Shown here one piece after another: positions 24,801 through 39,800 of a DNA stretch of 64,000 nt (position 1 is the stretch's first letter; each line of letters begins with the position of its first letter). The DNA comes from Heliocidaris erythrogramma (Eukaryota; Echinodermata; Echinoidea; Camarodonta; Echinometridae). The position numbers were made by a program, and so were the translations under genes. The notes under the pieces are model-generated. The model was not told the origin of the DNA, did not search any database, and worked only from the letters and a program-made list of their open reading frames with translations. The stretch spans positions 42,183,573 to 42,247,572 of the forward strand of contig CM046858.1 in NCBI GenBank assembly GCA_025617745.1, given 5' to 3'.

Positions 24801-27800
24801 CGAAATCTCCTATCGGCATCTGGTCAGTGCCTCCATTTTCTATTTTTTCACGATATGATGAAGGGAGCCCTCATGTGCTCGTAATGGTAAAGGCGCGATC
24901 GCTTCCTTGATCTCCACCTCGTTGTTTACATGTTGTCAACACAGCTTTGGCGGTTGTTAATGAGTTAGTCTTACCATTCAGCTACATGTACATTGTAGCT
25001 TCATGGTCATGGGTATATATATCCCCCCCCCCCCAAAAAAAAAAAAATTGGAAAAGTCCCCCCCCCCCCGACATCGTAACTTCACTTTTTGCCCCGGACG
25101 CCATAATCCTTAGGCTTCGCTCCCTCGCCCAGGTCATCACCTCCCCTGCCCTGCCAATACACGGATCCATGGGGCCCAGCCCCCTCCCCTGGAAATAAAA
25201 GACACAAAATTTTTTTTTTTTTTTTTTTTTCGCTGTCAGAGAATTCGGAGGTAGAAGACACCCCAAAATGCTGCTTACCTTTTCTCAGTTCTCAGTACTT
25301 GCTGGTCAGAAAATTTCAGAATATGCCTTTCCCTCACAAACTCCTAGATCCGGCACTATTTATACCTCCTTGTTTATACAAAGTAATTTTTTTGTTTGTT
25401 TAGGGCATATGTAGTTAGATGCAGTGGCGTAACTGGGCCTTGGCGTCAAGAGGAGCCAAACTTAAAGGAAATGAGGAGCGGAAGAGAGGAAGATCCGTAT
25501 TTCTTTCTTTCAAAAGTCTTGGGGGGGGGGGGGGGTGGTGACATTTTTTCCCAGCCCTCCAAAAGTCGCTCAGTGAGGGGGGGGGGGGGGGGGGGTAGTT
25601 GCCAACTTACCCTCGGATTTCATGGGGTCAAATGTATACTTCACACTTTGCCCCCCCCCCCCCCCATTGGGTACGCTAGCGGGCTAGATGTATTTCCAGA
25701 ACTCTGTGCTATTCTCATACGTTTCTATTATACTATGTATTTATGTTTGGAACGTATGCATCATTTCATTAAAAAGTTCAGTTAAGATATTACAACGCGT
25801 GATGATAATTGCACCCTAAAGACTTACACAACGGACAAACTTTTTTTCTTTTACGGGTGCAATTGTCACCAGTCTCCTGGATCAGGGAGCGAATTAGCAT
25901 ATTTATACCCTCACTGATTTGTGACCCTAAATGGCGTAATCCTTGGCAGGCCCGTAGCGAGGGTTTCTAAAGGGGTGGGTCGTTTTGGGCAAAAGTGGAC
26001 CTTTTTGTCATAATCCATACGGACCTGCCGAAGGCAGGTCCCGTTGCTAGGGGGGGGGGGGGGGGGGGGGGGGGGTCCGGGGCATGCTCAACCCGGAAAA
26101 TTTTTTAATCTAGATGCTTTCTGCTGCAATTTAAGGACTCCCGAGGGGAAATTTAGGGGTTGTGAATGATGATTTGAACACACATTTTTGAAGTCGCAGA
26201 AACAAAATATTTGTTAGAGTGTGTGTTGAGCTATGGCCACCTCTTCTTAAAATCTACTTATTACTTTTTCCAAAATGTTGGGAACACTGCAACTCACTAC
26301 ACCAGCTTTGATGCTGTACAACTGACAGCGTGTGGGTAATTCTGTTAAAAAGATTAAAGGTGTGTGTGTGTGTTTTTTCATGGAAAAGCGGACCTCAGCC
26401 CAAGAAGGGGCGGGGGGTCGTCCGACCCCTCCTACCCCCCTCTGGCTACGGGCCTGCTTGGTGTCAAATTCTACCCCTAAATGGCGTAAGATAATTATGT
26501 AAAATATACCCCTACTAATGGCGCAAATGGCGTAGATATGTAAAATATATCCCTATTAATGGAAAATGGTATAATCCATATGAACCCCCACTTTTTGGGG
26601 AGGGGGTGGCTTGTTCTTAATATACCGCCACTTTTGAGGAAGAAATCATTTCTGTATCAATCAGTTATTGATAAAATTTATAAAGTGAATATATATTATA
26701 AGAATGTTATAGTAATTTTATTATTATTATTATTATTGTGCTCATTCCGATTTCTACATGTACTTCTGCTCACTACACCGTCTAGTTTAGCTCCATTTGT
26801 TATTGTATGACTCTATGTTCATTTCGACTTCTACTTCTGCTCACTAGACCGTCCAGTTTGGCTCCATTTGTTATTGTATGACTCTATGTTCAATCCGACT
26901 TCTAGTTCTGCTCATTCACCCTCGAGTTTCGCTCCTAGCCTGTATACTTCATACTAAATTCCCTGTTCCCTCTTTCCAATACACAATGCATTATAAATCG
27001 CACGCGCGCCCTATATCAATATTATGATGTCAGTTAATATATATTCATGATCCGCCCGCTAGTTCCGCTCATCGTTTGCTACCCACTATACACAGCCAGA
27101 GCTGTTGTAAGAGCTGCCCATTCTCTAGTGTTGTGAACCGCGACTACAAAAGTGCAACTACATGCTTTTTGCTGATATTACATATTATACAGTATTTTTC
27201 ATCTAAAAATTAAACTAAATAAAACTTAAACTATTGATTGATTGCATTCATTAAGTTAAATTTAGTCATGTTAGTTAACCAATTTACAACTTGCCAAAAA
27301 CCACTTATCCAACCAAAAACCACTTACCAAAAACCACTTATCCAATGAACAAGGTACATGTATTATAACCTTGTCCTCCCAAACCAATGGTCATGGTGAA
27401 AACACATTAAGGGCTTCCCTCTACTGCTGTACTACTGCCAGCAACAATATGCAAATTTCCTCTCTCCACACAGAGAGGGCAGCAGTACAGAAAGATCAAT
27501 TAGTCTCAGCAGAAAATAGATTGAACACAAAATTTAATGCTTAAAATTCCATATTCCCTGAATCAGTGGTTTAGCTGGTCACCAAATAAGAGGGACTTTC
27601 ACAGACAACTTTCTGAGTAATATTTTGGGTTTTACTCGTTTGATCTGGTATAACCTCGTACTCGTACTCCATAGACTCTATACAGTTAGATTTCAGTACA
27701 CACTATACAATATCACCCCTTGCTATTCCAATGGTGTTTTCCCTCTTTTTGCGGGATATATACATGTATTATGTGGTAGAATGTTTGTGGATCCGGATCT

Positions 27801-30800
27801 ACCTTATTTTCCCCCCTACCATTTTTAAAAACTGGCATTTTAACTTAAAAGCAAAAAAAAATCACCACTTTTGCGTTTACATACACCTTTCAGGGGAGCG
27901 TTTCATCAAGCGTTTTGTCAGTGATTTTTACCGACAAATTTACTCTCAGCCAATCAGATGCAAGGATTTCAGTAGCTTATAACAGTTGTCGGTAAAGAGC
28001 ACTGACAAAACGCTTGATGAAACACTCCCCAGTTCTCCTTGTGCAGGAACATGGCTATGGTGGCGATGTCGTTGTTTTTGAGTGTTAGCCTAGAATAACA
28101 CACTCGTAGAGACATGACTAGATACTTCATGTGTAGAATCTAGGCAGTCATACACCTAAACTTTTTCAAGCACCACTGCACAAAAGTCACCAACATTCAC
28201 TCAAAATTGGCATTTAATTTACAAAAACCGACCCCAACATAGCCATGAAATACAAGAAATTCAACTCACCGATGTTGGAAAAGATATTTCCAAAAATGAA
28301 ATCTGTGATTTACTGTCGATTCTGGTGAAACGAGGTATCAAAGTCGTGTGCATTTCCTGGTCACCCCAAAAGAATTTTGTTGTTAAAAATTTGGTGGCCT
28401 TATCGTGTACGTGGAAAAGTCCTGATTTTCTCTGTACATGATCGTAGAGATCGATGTGCGCTTCCCCGAGTTTCTTTTTGGACAAAATTTTATTGGCTGA
28501 TTTTAGTCTAAGACATGGGCGGAATGAAAACATCACGCAATTGCGAAGAAAATCGGCGGGGATTTCTTCGGTTTAAGACATGATTTTGACTTAAGATTTT
28601 GCTGGAAATATCAAAAGTTCTTCCTTACAGCCATTTGAGGTAGGAGTGAGATTTTTAAGAGCTGAATTTGAAAGGAAGTATTTAAAATATTTATCTTATT
28701 TTTCCCCATACCTTTAGTACATGCGGCAGAAAATACCAAGTATTTTTGTATTCATATCGCGTAGTGGTCAATATGACCAATATTCGTGGTGTGGAATTAC
28801 AGTCGTTTAGATAAATACTAACGCTGATGGCGCTATTTAGAAATATACGATCCTGTGGAAGAATTAAATAGTGCAAAATCTTTTTCCCAAAACGTCTAGA
28901 GAACAAAACTAGATGCCGAATCAAGCTTCCGGGGTCAGGCAAAGGCCTTTAACAGTGTCAAGACAAATGACTTTGTCGTACTTCCGTAGTACATTCGGCA
29001 GGCGTAAATCGCTGTGAGGCTCGAAAAGATACGCCATACGAGTGCACCACAATATATGCACGCGTGCTTAGTAGCGGGTTGAGCACTCTTCGCATTTATA
29101 CTGTACTGTAGATGATTTTGACTTGGCCCATTCCTCTCTGCCGTGGACGCAAGGAGAGAGAAAATGCCCTACAAAGTACACTTTTCAGCATTTTTTATCA
29201 TAAGTCAAGATATTATAAGCGAACGATGAGAAATACGACAAGCGAACGATGAGAAATATGACAATGAAATGAAATGAAGTACAGTGGATACTTGTTATAA
29301 AGAACATTGTTATAACAGAATCATTTAGTATAACAAGGTGATTGGTTCCCTGGAAATGCAGTGTCCTTATTCCCACACACTACACCAATTTGACAAGCAA
29401 TATAGAGATAAGTTATGAATTTTGGAAAGTTGTAATCACTATACATGTACTACATAGAGGGGACTTTTAAATTGGCTGAATCTATTATGTCCTGTAGTGG
29501 CGGACAACTCCCCCATTTGCTCCAACACACAAAATGACTTAAATCCGGACTTGGTGCAAAACAAGTTTTTATAATCCAGGATCATTCATCATTATTGTGT
29601 TGATTTTTCTCTTTTCATTTTTTTCTTTTCATTTTTTTCTCTACTATGTCCTTGTTTTGTGGCTTGTTCATGGATTACTGATCTGGCCTTGAAATGTTGA
29701 TCTCATTATGATGTCATCCTGATGTCATCATTGTCTGACTATCAGCACGGTAAGTGAACTGGTTGTTTGTGTCTTTTTCTGCTGAAATGGCTGGTATGAA
29801 TATGATTTGACCTCTGCATACTTGCAATTTGTTTCCATGTCAACCATTATTGTTGTGTAGGGATCGGTAGTTACTGTTTACTTTCTCGAGTATAGAGAGA
29901 GTACATGATTATGATGAACTGGTGACACAAATTCAGTTGAAGTAAAAAGCTACATGTATAGATCATAGCATTTATTCAGCTGATTCAGTATAACATGAAG
30001 ATACAGAAGAATATAACGATGAACTGAAGTCTAGAGTAAGTCTGATGGTGACTCATACTCTGAAGTAAATCTGACTAAAGTCTTGCAATATGAACCCCTT
30101 TTATAATGAGTAAACCCTCTATTGGGAGTTGGTCAACCTTGAGTCCTTTAAGACCAAAATGACCATATTAAGTAGGTCATAACTTTTACACAGTATTGGG
30201 GAGTGGGGCTGTTATCTGGAAGGAGTGGTGTTGTGAATAAGAAGACCATAAAGTGACCATTGCATCATACATGTAGCTTTAGTTGGAAGTTATGAGTAAT
30301 AAATTCTGAAGAAAGTGTGAAGTTTGTAAACATACAATTTATGAACTTCCTGTTTAACTTCCTGTCTAAGTATCAAAGTATCTTGATAAATGTAAAATTG
30401 GTGTTATGATCACATATTACAATTGCATACAATGAGAATTGCATCACATTAAAACTCCAAATCACCAGTAAATGGAAAATCTGACAGCAGAGCGAATGGG
30501 TTACTATTGGAAGGTGGCGGGGGGGGGGGGGGGGGGGGGGGGGGGATGGGGAGGTCTGAGGTGCATGTAACATACTTACAAATGCATTTAAGAGGAGTTC
30601 TGTGAGAAAGTTTGTTTTGAAAACATTGTACATGTACATGTATACATGTTGTAAAATCGGAAGCTTCATTTTGATATATTTAAAGGGCTTTTAAAAGAAA
30701 ATATATATTTCTTTTTAATTGAAGAATTATCTTATGCTGAAAATATTAGCATACAGTACTGTGATTATTTATCTTTCAATAACACCTTTTTTTTTTAAAG

Positions 30801-33800
30801 AGTCATGATAATTAATGCAAATAATGCATAGGTTTTTTTTTTTATAAAGACCCTGATCGTGAGACTTTTAGGAGAAATAATAACAGAATTATATAACCAG
30901 ATTAATTTGACGAAAGGGGTTAATTTCTGTTTTATTGGCCTCTTATTCTACCTGTATGATCTGTGTAGTGTAGCTACATGTCCATGCATCTAGACTGGTC
31001 ATCAGCCAACTTGCACAGTGCCTGTATTTTGGTAGATTGATTCAGTCTGCTTGCTGTTTTTAGGGGAACATGGCATGGATGATGACCATGTTTAAAGATA
31101 ATGCTGAGTTCTGGACATGAGAATCCAACATGGAGAAAAAAAAAATCTGTGTGGAAGCAATTTGGAGAGGTTGATTACATGTCAGTGTTGGGTACCTCGA
31201 GATCGGCATCAGTAACCTCGATCTGGATCTCGGACATATCTGATCTTGATCTCACATGTTCTATTCTCGAGCTTGAGCTGCGGATCTTGATCTTGGACCC
31301 AACACTTACATGTAGTGCATAAGAATTTGTGTACTGTTAGGTTTCCGAATGATCAGAATGATGAGAAATTGCTGTAAGTCACATACACTGCACATACATG
31401 TAGAAATTTGCATCAGAAGTATTAAAACACACACATGTGGCATGAAAGGTTTGGTCCAAACATCTCAGCTACTTTGTGTCATATTTTGAATATGAGGGCA
31501 GCTTGAGAGCGATCCTTTTCCAGGGACATTTCTTCTATGATATTCTTCCAAACTGACATGAAAAGAATGATAGAGCTCACAAATTATTTCTCACTTTTAC
31601 CAGAAATAGCAGTTGACCTACATTGTACTACAAGTTACAATGTACATGTGTATGTAGTCCACATTAATTAAGCCTCTCAGGACAGGAATTATTTCATGGC
31701 TAAATTGATCTATCACATTCACATTTTGTTCTCCAAATTGGCAACAATAAAATTTTTCTCTTGGTTCTTCATGGTTCTAATAAGGTGTAATGACTTCGAA
31801 AACAATATACTTTCTTGCAAATTTTGTCGAAAAGCTGAATCAAAAGTTATTGAGCCAACCACAAAATGTGGTCATTGTCTTGAAAGCAGTGGCGGATCTA
31901 CATGTACGTAGGGGGAAAAAACCGGCCCGTGCCCCCTCTTTTGAAATCCCACTGGCATACCTTAAAGGGAAATCCAACCTTAATGGCAAGTTGCTCTGAA
32001 AGAAAGAGGAAAAATCAGAGAAGCAGATTGGTAAAAGTTTGAACGAAATCGGACAAGCAATAAGAAAGTTATGAATTTTTGAAAGTTGTAATCACTATAC
32101 CTATGGGAATTTCAAATTGGCTGAATAGGTAATGTCCCTGTGATGAAGCTGTGGACAACTCTCCCATTTGCTCCAACACAAAAATTGACTAAAATGTCAT
32201 TTTTTTCAAAATGTATTACTCAGTAAGATTTTTTTCTTTAATGAGGACCTATAACAATATGCTATCTGCAATATATTTTGAGTACTGCCTCGAGGGTAAA
32301 TGCGCTTCGGAGAAAACCGCAAATTAATGATATTTTTGTGTACGACAAGCGGGAGAGTTGTCCACAAGTCTGTCACAATCGACTCACCAAATTGCCAATT
32401 TTGGGATTCGAATAGAAGCAGTGATCTCATTTTTCAGACATCCATAACTTTCTTATTCCTTGTCCGACTTCTTTCAAACTTTCACTATCCTGTTTTTATT
32501 TTTTTTGCTTTCATACAAATAAAATTACTACAAAGGTTGGATTGCCCTTTAGTACACAACGAAAATTGCCCCCTTTATTGTGTACTTTTACGGCGCTTTG
32601 CCCCCTCTTTTACAAAATCCTGGATCCACCCTGTGAAAGGGTTAATATTCATGAGCCATTGTGATATTGGACCAAGTACATAGAGAGTGACACATTCATG
32701 ATGAAGCCTGGTTAGAATCATGGTATGTACTAAGCTAATGTGAGCACATCCTAAGCATGTCCGGACAAAGTTAACCTTTATGCATCAGTCACACCCCCAA
32801 TCGGACTCTAAAGTCTAAACCAACTTAACCCTTATAGCAGTTCAGAGTTTTATTAATATTTGAATAGACCAGTTTTCCCTCCTCAAATTGGCAAGTTATT
32901 CTTAAATAGTCCACTCCTGCATGTATATTGTATATTAATTAACGAACCAATGTGAATGAAAATTGCAAAAATTAACAGAAAAATTGCCAATCTGTCCACA
33001 AAAAAATAGTGATTATATGTTTTACACTGCCTTGCCAATTTAGAGACTTTCAATGATTAGTTAGAATTAAATCACTGTAATTCGTGAGCAGCACAATGTA
33101 CTGCATAGATTCAAAATTGTCTGTGGTTTCTGCTTGTTATGCTCATGTACATATGTTTGATTCTGGATGAAAATACAGTGAAACCTCGTTGTAAAGAAAT
33201 TATAGCAAGGTGATTTTCCTGGTCCCACTTCCTTTTTGTTTTTTAACCCTGATATAACAGTTTTGTATACCATGGTAATTTCCTTGGTCCCAAGGAGTTT
33301 GTTTTAAAGGGAGCGACAAGTCGCAATCTATGGGCGCTTTTACAGTTGGCTGCTCCTTTCTCTGGATCAAAGTTCAAAGCGACTTCAATTTATCGTGCGC
33401 AGCTAATAAAAGTTCGCACATTGACCCAAATTTGAGTAAACAAGATCGCGTGTTCTTTATTCCAGTATTTGAATCTTATTGGTCGGTTGCGTATGGAGGG
33501 ATTCGAGTTAACGATCGCGCGAGGAATCCGGCAATAACATTCCTTCGGTAGCGCACGATTGGACCTGATTGTATCCGAATTTCCCCGAGTCAGGCTAATT
33601 GGTTAGGCCCATGGATTACGACTTGCCACTCCCTTTAACGAGCCCAGATTCCACTGTATTTATGCAAAAAGTCACTAAAAACAAGACCCTGTACTATACT
33701 GTGGGTTTTTTATTTAAGCAACCCATCTTTGCCTGTCGGGGTAATCATTCTTTCTTCTATCTGTTGTTGGTGTGGTGGTGGTCGTTTTAGTGTGACTGGG

Positions 33801-36800
33801 GCATGGTTGACTCATTTGTTTGTTACTGGTCAATGATCATCCTGTTTAACAGTCATTCATGTATGACATTTCCTTGATAACAGCACTCTCTCTCTCTCTC
33901 TCTCTCTCCTGACCACATTAGGTGGTCACATAATGTCATCAAATTCTTTGATTTTTTGGGGGGTTGTTGCATCGATTCCACATTGGTTAGTGGAAGATAT
34001 TTCCTTCATAAAAAGCAGCCACATGTGTGGGGGGGGGGGGGGGCGGGGACATTTCATGAAAGGACTTGTCAGATAGTTTATCCGACAAATTTGCTCTCAG
34101 CCAATCAGATGCAAGGATTTCAGTAGCTTATAACAGTTGTCGGCAACTTCCTTTCATGAAACGCTCTCCCGATTTTTAAATTTTTTAATTAAGACTAAAT
34201 CCTATATGAATAGAGATCATCCATCCTGAGAGATGGATGATAGAGATCACTGAAGGTGACTTTGATCAATGGGCAATGGAATGAGGAAGTGACTACTGGG
34301 GGGGGGGGGGGGTGGGGGGGGTGGGGGGGGGGGGGGGCGGAGCTAATTCATCACCGGGGCAAACTGGGTTTCTCGCATCGATGAGGTTGTATGAGTTGAA
34401 GTGCAAGCCACACACCCTAAAACTAAATAGCCATGAATTTCATGTTTTATGGAGTTCCATCTATTGAAATGTTCAACAATACTTCAGGGGAGCGTTTCAT
34501 CAAGCGTTTTGTCAGTGATTTTTACCGACAACTGTTATAAGCTACTGAAATCCTTGCATCTGATTGGCTGAGAGCAAATTTCTCAGTAAAAAGCACTGAC
34601 AAAACACTTGATGAAACGCTCCCCAGAGCTCCACATTGACTTTTTGTTCATTGGAGGGTGCGGATTGAATATTTCATGGTCTGTATGCATGAGCCTGTTG
34701 TAAAAATGTTGACATTTTTTTTTTAGGGGGGGGGGGGGGGTCCGAACTCCGGACTTGGATTTTGGGCGTCTAATCCTGTTCACCCTGAATACCATTTTCG
34801 TTCAGTGAAAATGGTCATGAATGTGGGTCTCCTGCATACAGTACAGTGTATATACATGTACTTAAAATTGCTTTGCGATTTATCTCAGCTCTCAGCTCTC
34901 TTTGATAACTAAGCCACGGTTTCTGGCTGCTGGGTCAGAGTTGCCAAGTAAGCTTGGATAGATCTGTGAATGTTCAACTCCATACTAACTTGCGCCTGTA
35001 AAGTCTTGGTGCCATATACTGTCTGTATATTTGTAGTCAAAGATGGTCCCTACTATTTCATTTAAAAAAGTAAAACATGGAAGCAGTTATAAAGTATTTG
35101 TGCTTGAATGTACACATTCAAAATGTGTGACAAAACAAACAAACTGCAATGTGTCATGCAAAAAGGTCATTATTCATTTTGGGGGGGTAATTTTAAGAGA
35201 AAGTATGTTATCCTCTAAATTTAAAGAATGAAATCTAGGTCTTCGTTTCACCTAGTTTGTCATTGAAAATGAGAAAGGTGGGACCAGGGTTTCTGAAACG
35301 GTTCAGATAGAAACAATTTCTTTTCATACTTTGCTTTATATGACTATACATGTATTTTCTGCTTTTGGTACTGGTAGTATTAATTTGAATTTTTCATGAA
35401 AATTTATACAAATGTTGTCAAGCATACACCCTGTATGGAATGGATGTACTTTTCTAGAATGTTGGGTGGCCTAATATTCAGTTTAACTTTTAGTAATCTC
35501 TAGATGGAATCTTAGGCCGTGTTTCACTTCACAAAACTTTCCTAAGTACAAGTTCACCGTCATCCTGTCGATACGCTTGCAAAACTAACACGCTTTTGAA
35601 TGGGATGGCGGTGAACTTGTACTTATGATTGTTATGTGAGATACTGCCCAAGTGCATATCAGTAGTTTTGATTTCAGGTAACCCTCAGACAAGTTTGGGG
35701 TTGTCTAGAACAACTATCAAAATAATACATTTGAGTACACTTCAGTAAACTGGACCTACATGTAGATATTTATGGAATGTTACTAGGCCTACATGTAGCA
35801 AGGTTTTATGAAAACTATATCAAAAATTCTTATATAATGGAAAATTCGCTCAGTGGGGGCGGGGGGGGGGGGGGTTATGGGGGTCCAGTTTCCCTCCATA
35901 ATTCCCTGACAAGCAGAAAAAAAATTGGCCGGGGGGCATGTGCCCCTCCTGTGCCCCCCCCCCCGGATCCGCCACTGGTACAAGTCGGTCTACTTTGTGT
36001 CCATGTATTTATAAAGTTGTTTTTTAGCCTCACTCTCATACATGTAATACATGCTGTATTTACATAAATGGAACAATACGAATATCGATGAGACGGTTGA
36101 TTGCATACTATATGTATGCAATTTATTTTCCCACAACATCAATTACATGTATGGTAAATTACAGACCCATCATCCATGACCGACTTGTGTGTAGCTAGTC
36201 ACTGGTGTGTGACCCTAAAAGCTACATTGGAAAGGTACATTATAGTAATTTATATGGTATTTGTTCAAAAGATACATGTACATAATTTATGGGACTGCTA
36301 GTGTTCAAAAGGTACATTATAGTAATGTATGGTGGTACTCATGTTCAAAAGGTACATTATAGTAATTGATATGGTATTTGTTCAAAAGATACATGTACAT
36401 AATTTATGGGACTGCTAGTGTTCAAAAGGTACATTATAGTAATGTATGGTAGTACTCATGTTCAAAATGTACATTATAGTAATTTATGGGACAATAAAAG
36501 ACACACATAATAGTGGCGTTCACAAGATGGGAGCTAAACTTTTAAGTTTCGCCTGTATAGTTTCAAAACTTTAACGGGCTATCCAACCTTGGTAATAAGA
36601 TGATTTGTGTGAAAGCAAAAAAACAGGATAGTGAAAGTTTGAAAGAAATCGGACAAGGACTAAGAATGTTATGATGTTTTGAAAAATGAGATCACTACAT
36701 CTTAGATGCGAAGTAAAGTAAATTAGAGTAAAGTTGAAGCTTTAAAAAGGGAGAAAAAAGAACACAATTATACGGAATATAGAAAAAAAAAGAAACGCCT

Positions 36801-39800
36801 ACAAACAATATATATACAACGATCATTCAAACAGACGATTGGTACTACAAAACTTAAAGATAACATTTAACAAATTCATAGTGACGAAGCTTTTCGACCT
36901 GCACTCATCGGGTCACAACGCAGGAATGAGAGAATACAAGAAAATACAATACAAGTCAAGGAAGGGTGTGTATAGCGACCCGGGTATGATCCGGGCATGC
37001 TAGAATAATCGAAGCGCTTGTACAAACTCCTTTTGTTGGCACAATAGCGGATCTCTCGACTGAATGAACAACGCTTCTAAGAAGCGAAGATGTTGAAAGC
37101 TGCGTGCTCGGGCAACAATAGTGAACTGAGCCGGGTTATACGCCTTGGAACAAGCCGGACTATTTAGCAAGTGCTGACCAATAGCAGAGTCGCTGTGACT
37201 GCGGCATTGAACATTAGCGACGCTAGCAGCGGTTTTGCAGTTACGCTTCGGCTGTGCTCGGCTACCAGCTGATGTCTGTCGTACCACGGAGGGTACGTGC
37301 TGTTTAATGCGGTCCGCTAGACGCTGAGATGTACGGCCAACGTAGACGGCTTCACACCGACAATGATACTGATAAACGACATTGCTCATTTGGGGGGAAG
37401 GCAGTACATCCTTGCGAACTGCGGGTAGCATTCTATTAGTAGAGAACACGACACGCGTAGCCAAGTTATCTTGTAGTTTAGGACCGTATGAACGGACTTG
37501 TGGTTTCGAAAATTTAACTCGTGGTTCTAGAACCACAAGCGAGCTCGTGGTTAAGCCCTTAACCATGAGCAGCGGGGGTCCTCCCGTCGAAGTCTTGGCC
37601 CATATGAACATAATAAACTTTAAGTTTCGCAAGCTTGTGGTTAGGAATGCCCTCGCTGTTCATGTTGATCCTTCCCGCGAATTATTAACACAGGATCTGT
37701 ATGTGTACTATACACACAATCGGCAGTATCTACTTCCGGGGTTAACCACAAAGCTCGCGCGACTTGTAGTTTGAGCTTGTTGTTTCAGGCTCGTGTGAAC
37801 CCTCGCAGTTAGGGACTTGTGGTATCGTTAACAGAAAGTTTCGCTAACTTAAAGTTTCGAAACCGCGAGTCCCGTATGAATGTAGCTATAGAGTTCCAGA
37901 GTAAATTTCTATATTTACTTTCAAGTATACACCTGTTGAAATCAAAGTCTGTTTATTATCTTATATAGACAATAGCACTGAAATTTTTTTCAAAATAATG
38001 GGATGCTTTGGAGATTGGATCATGTAACCATTCTAAAAACTCCTGAAACAGAGAGTCCGTCGTTTGAATTTCTTTTTCAACTGGTGAAAGTGAAGACTCC
38101 TTAGATATATTCCCATCTAAAATACAAAAATGATTTTAGGAAAAACTAGCCAAACCCTTTTTCTTTGATGTAATTCTTTTAGCTTTTATTTATTTCATTT
38201 ATTTTACAACACAATTTAAATTACTTTAATACGAATAATAACAGTTTTTACAAAACTATACTTATCAATATTTTTGCAATGTGCTTACAGTGCATGCCCC
38301 AAATCTATCAGGAAATAGGTCACAGAATCGCTTGAAGTCATCCATGATCACTGCTATCATTGTCATATATTAATGATTTGATATTTGATAAGAATAATCT
38401 TGAACATATTTCATTGTCATTTAATCTACTTTTATGCTCTCTTTATTTTATTTTCTTCCCATGCCATAACTATAGCACTTCTGGGGGCCAGGTGAGTACA
38501 TTATTTTTTGTTCCTACATGTACTTGTCAAGCTCCAAATGGCAAATGTCATTAGTGTTTCATAGTAATACATGATGTTACACATATTTGATAAACCAAAT
38601 ACTTAGTATGATTTATTTCACTTCCTTTTGTTGATATTCAGTCTTATTCTTACAAATAATTTATTTTCATACTCCTCACCTTGAACTGAATTTTATTTTA
38701 AAATGTAACATACATTAGTAGAGTGACATTGATAACGAAAATGATATGAACTTATTTTGGAATAGTGTAATAAATACATTTTTGGAATGTCGAATAGATT
38801 GGAATGCAATTTGCAAGTATAATGAAAATGATATACATGTACACTATTGTTGAAGTTTAAATTGCTTGATTATTTTATCTATAGATACAAATGAAGGGGG
38901 AAATGCCTAAAAGGGTAATCCCATCAAAATGTCACCTTTTAGTGAAAATACAAAGTGCAATTTGAGTATGTCAATTGAATATGCATGATCCGAACTGTAT
39001 GGTTCAATTAAAAGAAAAACAAAAATTAAAATATTTTGACCCAAAATGGCCATTTTGAACCCATAAATGAAATTACACTTTTTTATGGTAAAATATGGTT
39101 AATTGCATACTTAGTACTTTATAAAGATTTCTTCTGTTATTATAACAAAGTTAATCAAATCTCGTTAGGACTCGGGGAAGTTTATGTCGACATACAAAAA
39201 GTAAAAAAATATGAATTTTCTTCAGATTTAAAGCTCTAGGTCAAAGTTCAAATGGATTTTTGTCCCGCCTGTCAGATTTTTAAAGGTACTATAAATTGTA
39301 TTTACAATAAATTGGACCATTAATATGGAATAAAATGTTGTAGTCTTGCTCTTTGGTAGGGGGGAAAGTAATTTCTGCTGCTAACTTAGTATAATTCCAT
39401 ATTATGAAGATAATTATCAATCATAAAGTGATGTCCCGTCTGTCACGGTTTACATCTACAGCAAAAATATATGTGGACGGGACTACATGTACATGAAAAT
39501 TTCTGATTGATAAAAATTAAATCCTTTTAATATTATGTTTCATTGCACTAAAGATGACCTTTTAAGGCCTTTAGGACATGAGAATAAGGCAGTTCATGCT
39601 GGAAATTTTGTTATCTTTGAAAATTGTATTTTGTGTACAATCTCAATGTATCCCGTCTGTCATGCTCACTTTTTTTCCATTTTCCCCCTTTTTCACCAAA
39701 AGCAAGATGAAATTTCAAATGTATACTAGCAGGTTTCAAAAAGGTACCAACAAGTAATAACATGAATAGTTTGAATACTCAAATTTTGTTTCAAGATTTT

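Larger units (their letters stand above)
3470..38475 (+). other. MPC1 intron 1 (35 kb, transposon-filled)
   Basis: It runs from donor GTAAGC at 3470 to acceptor CTATAG at 38475. It holds nearly all mobile DNA listed between these points, including an intact DIRS element and the nested 692-bp/9-kb stack. No host gene is recognised inside. Confidence 0.7.

Noticed and set aside
24947..25785. Open frames with Gly/Pro runs
   Set aside because: Produced by poly-G and poly-C tracts.
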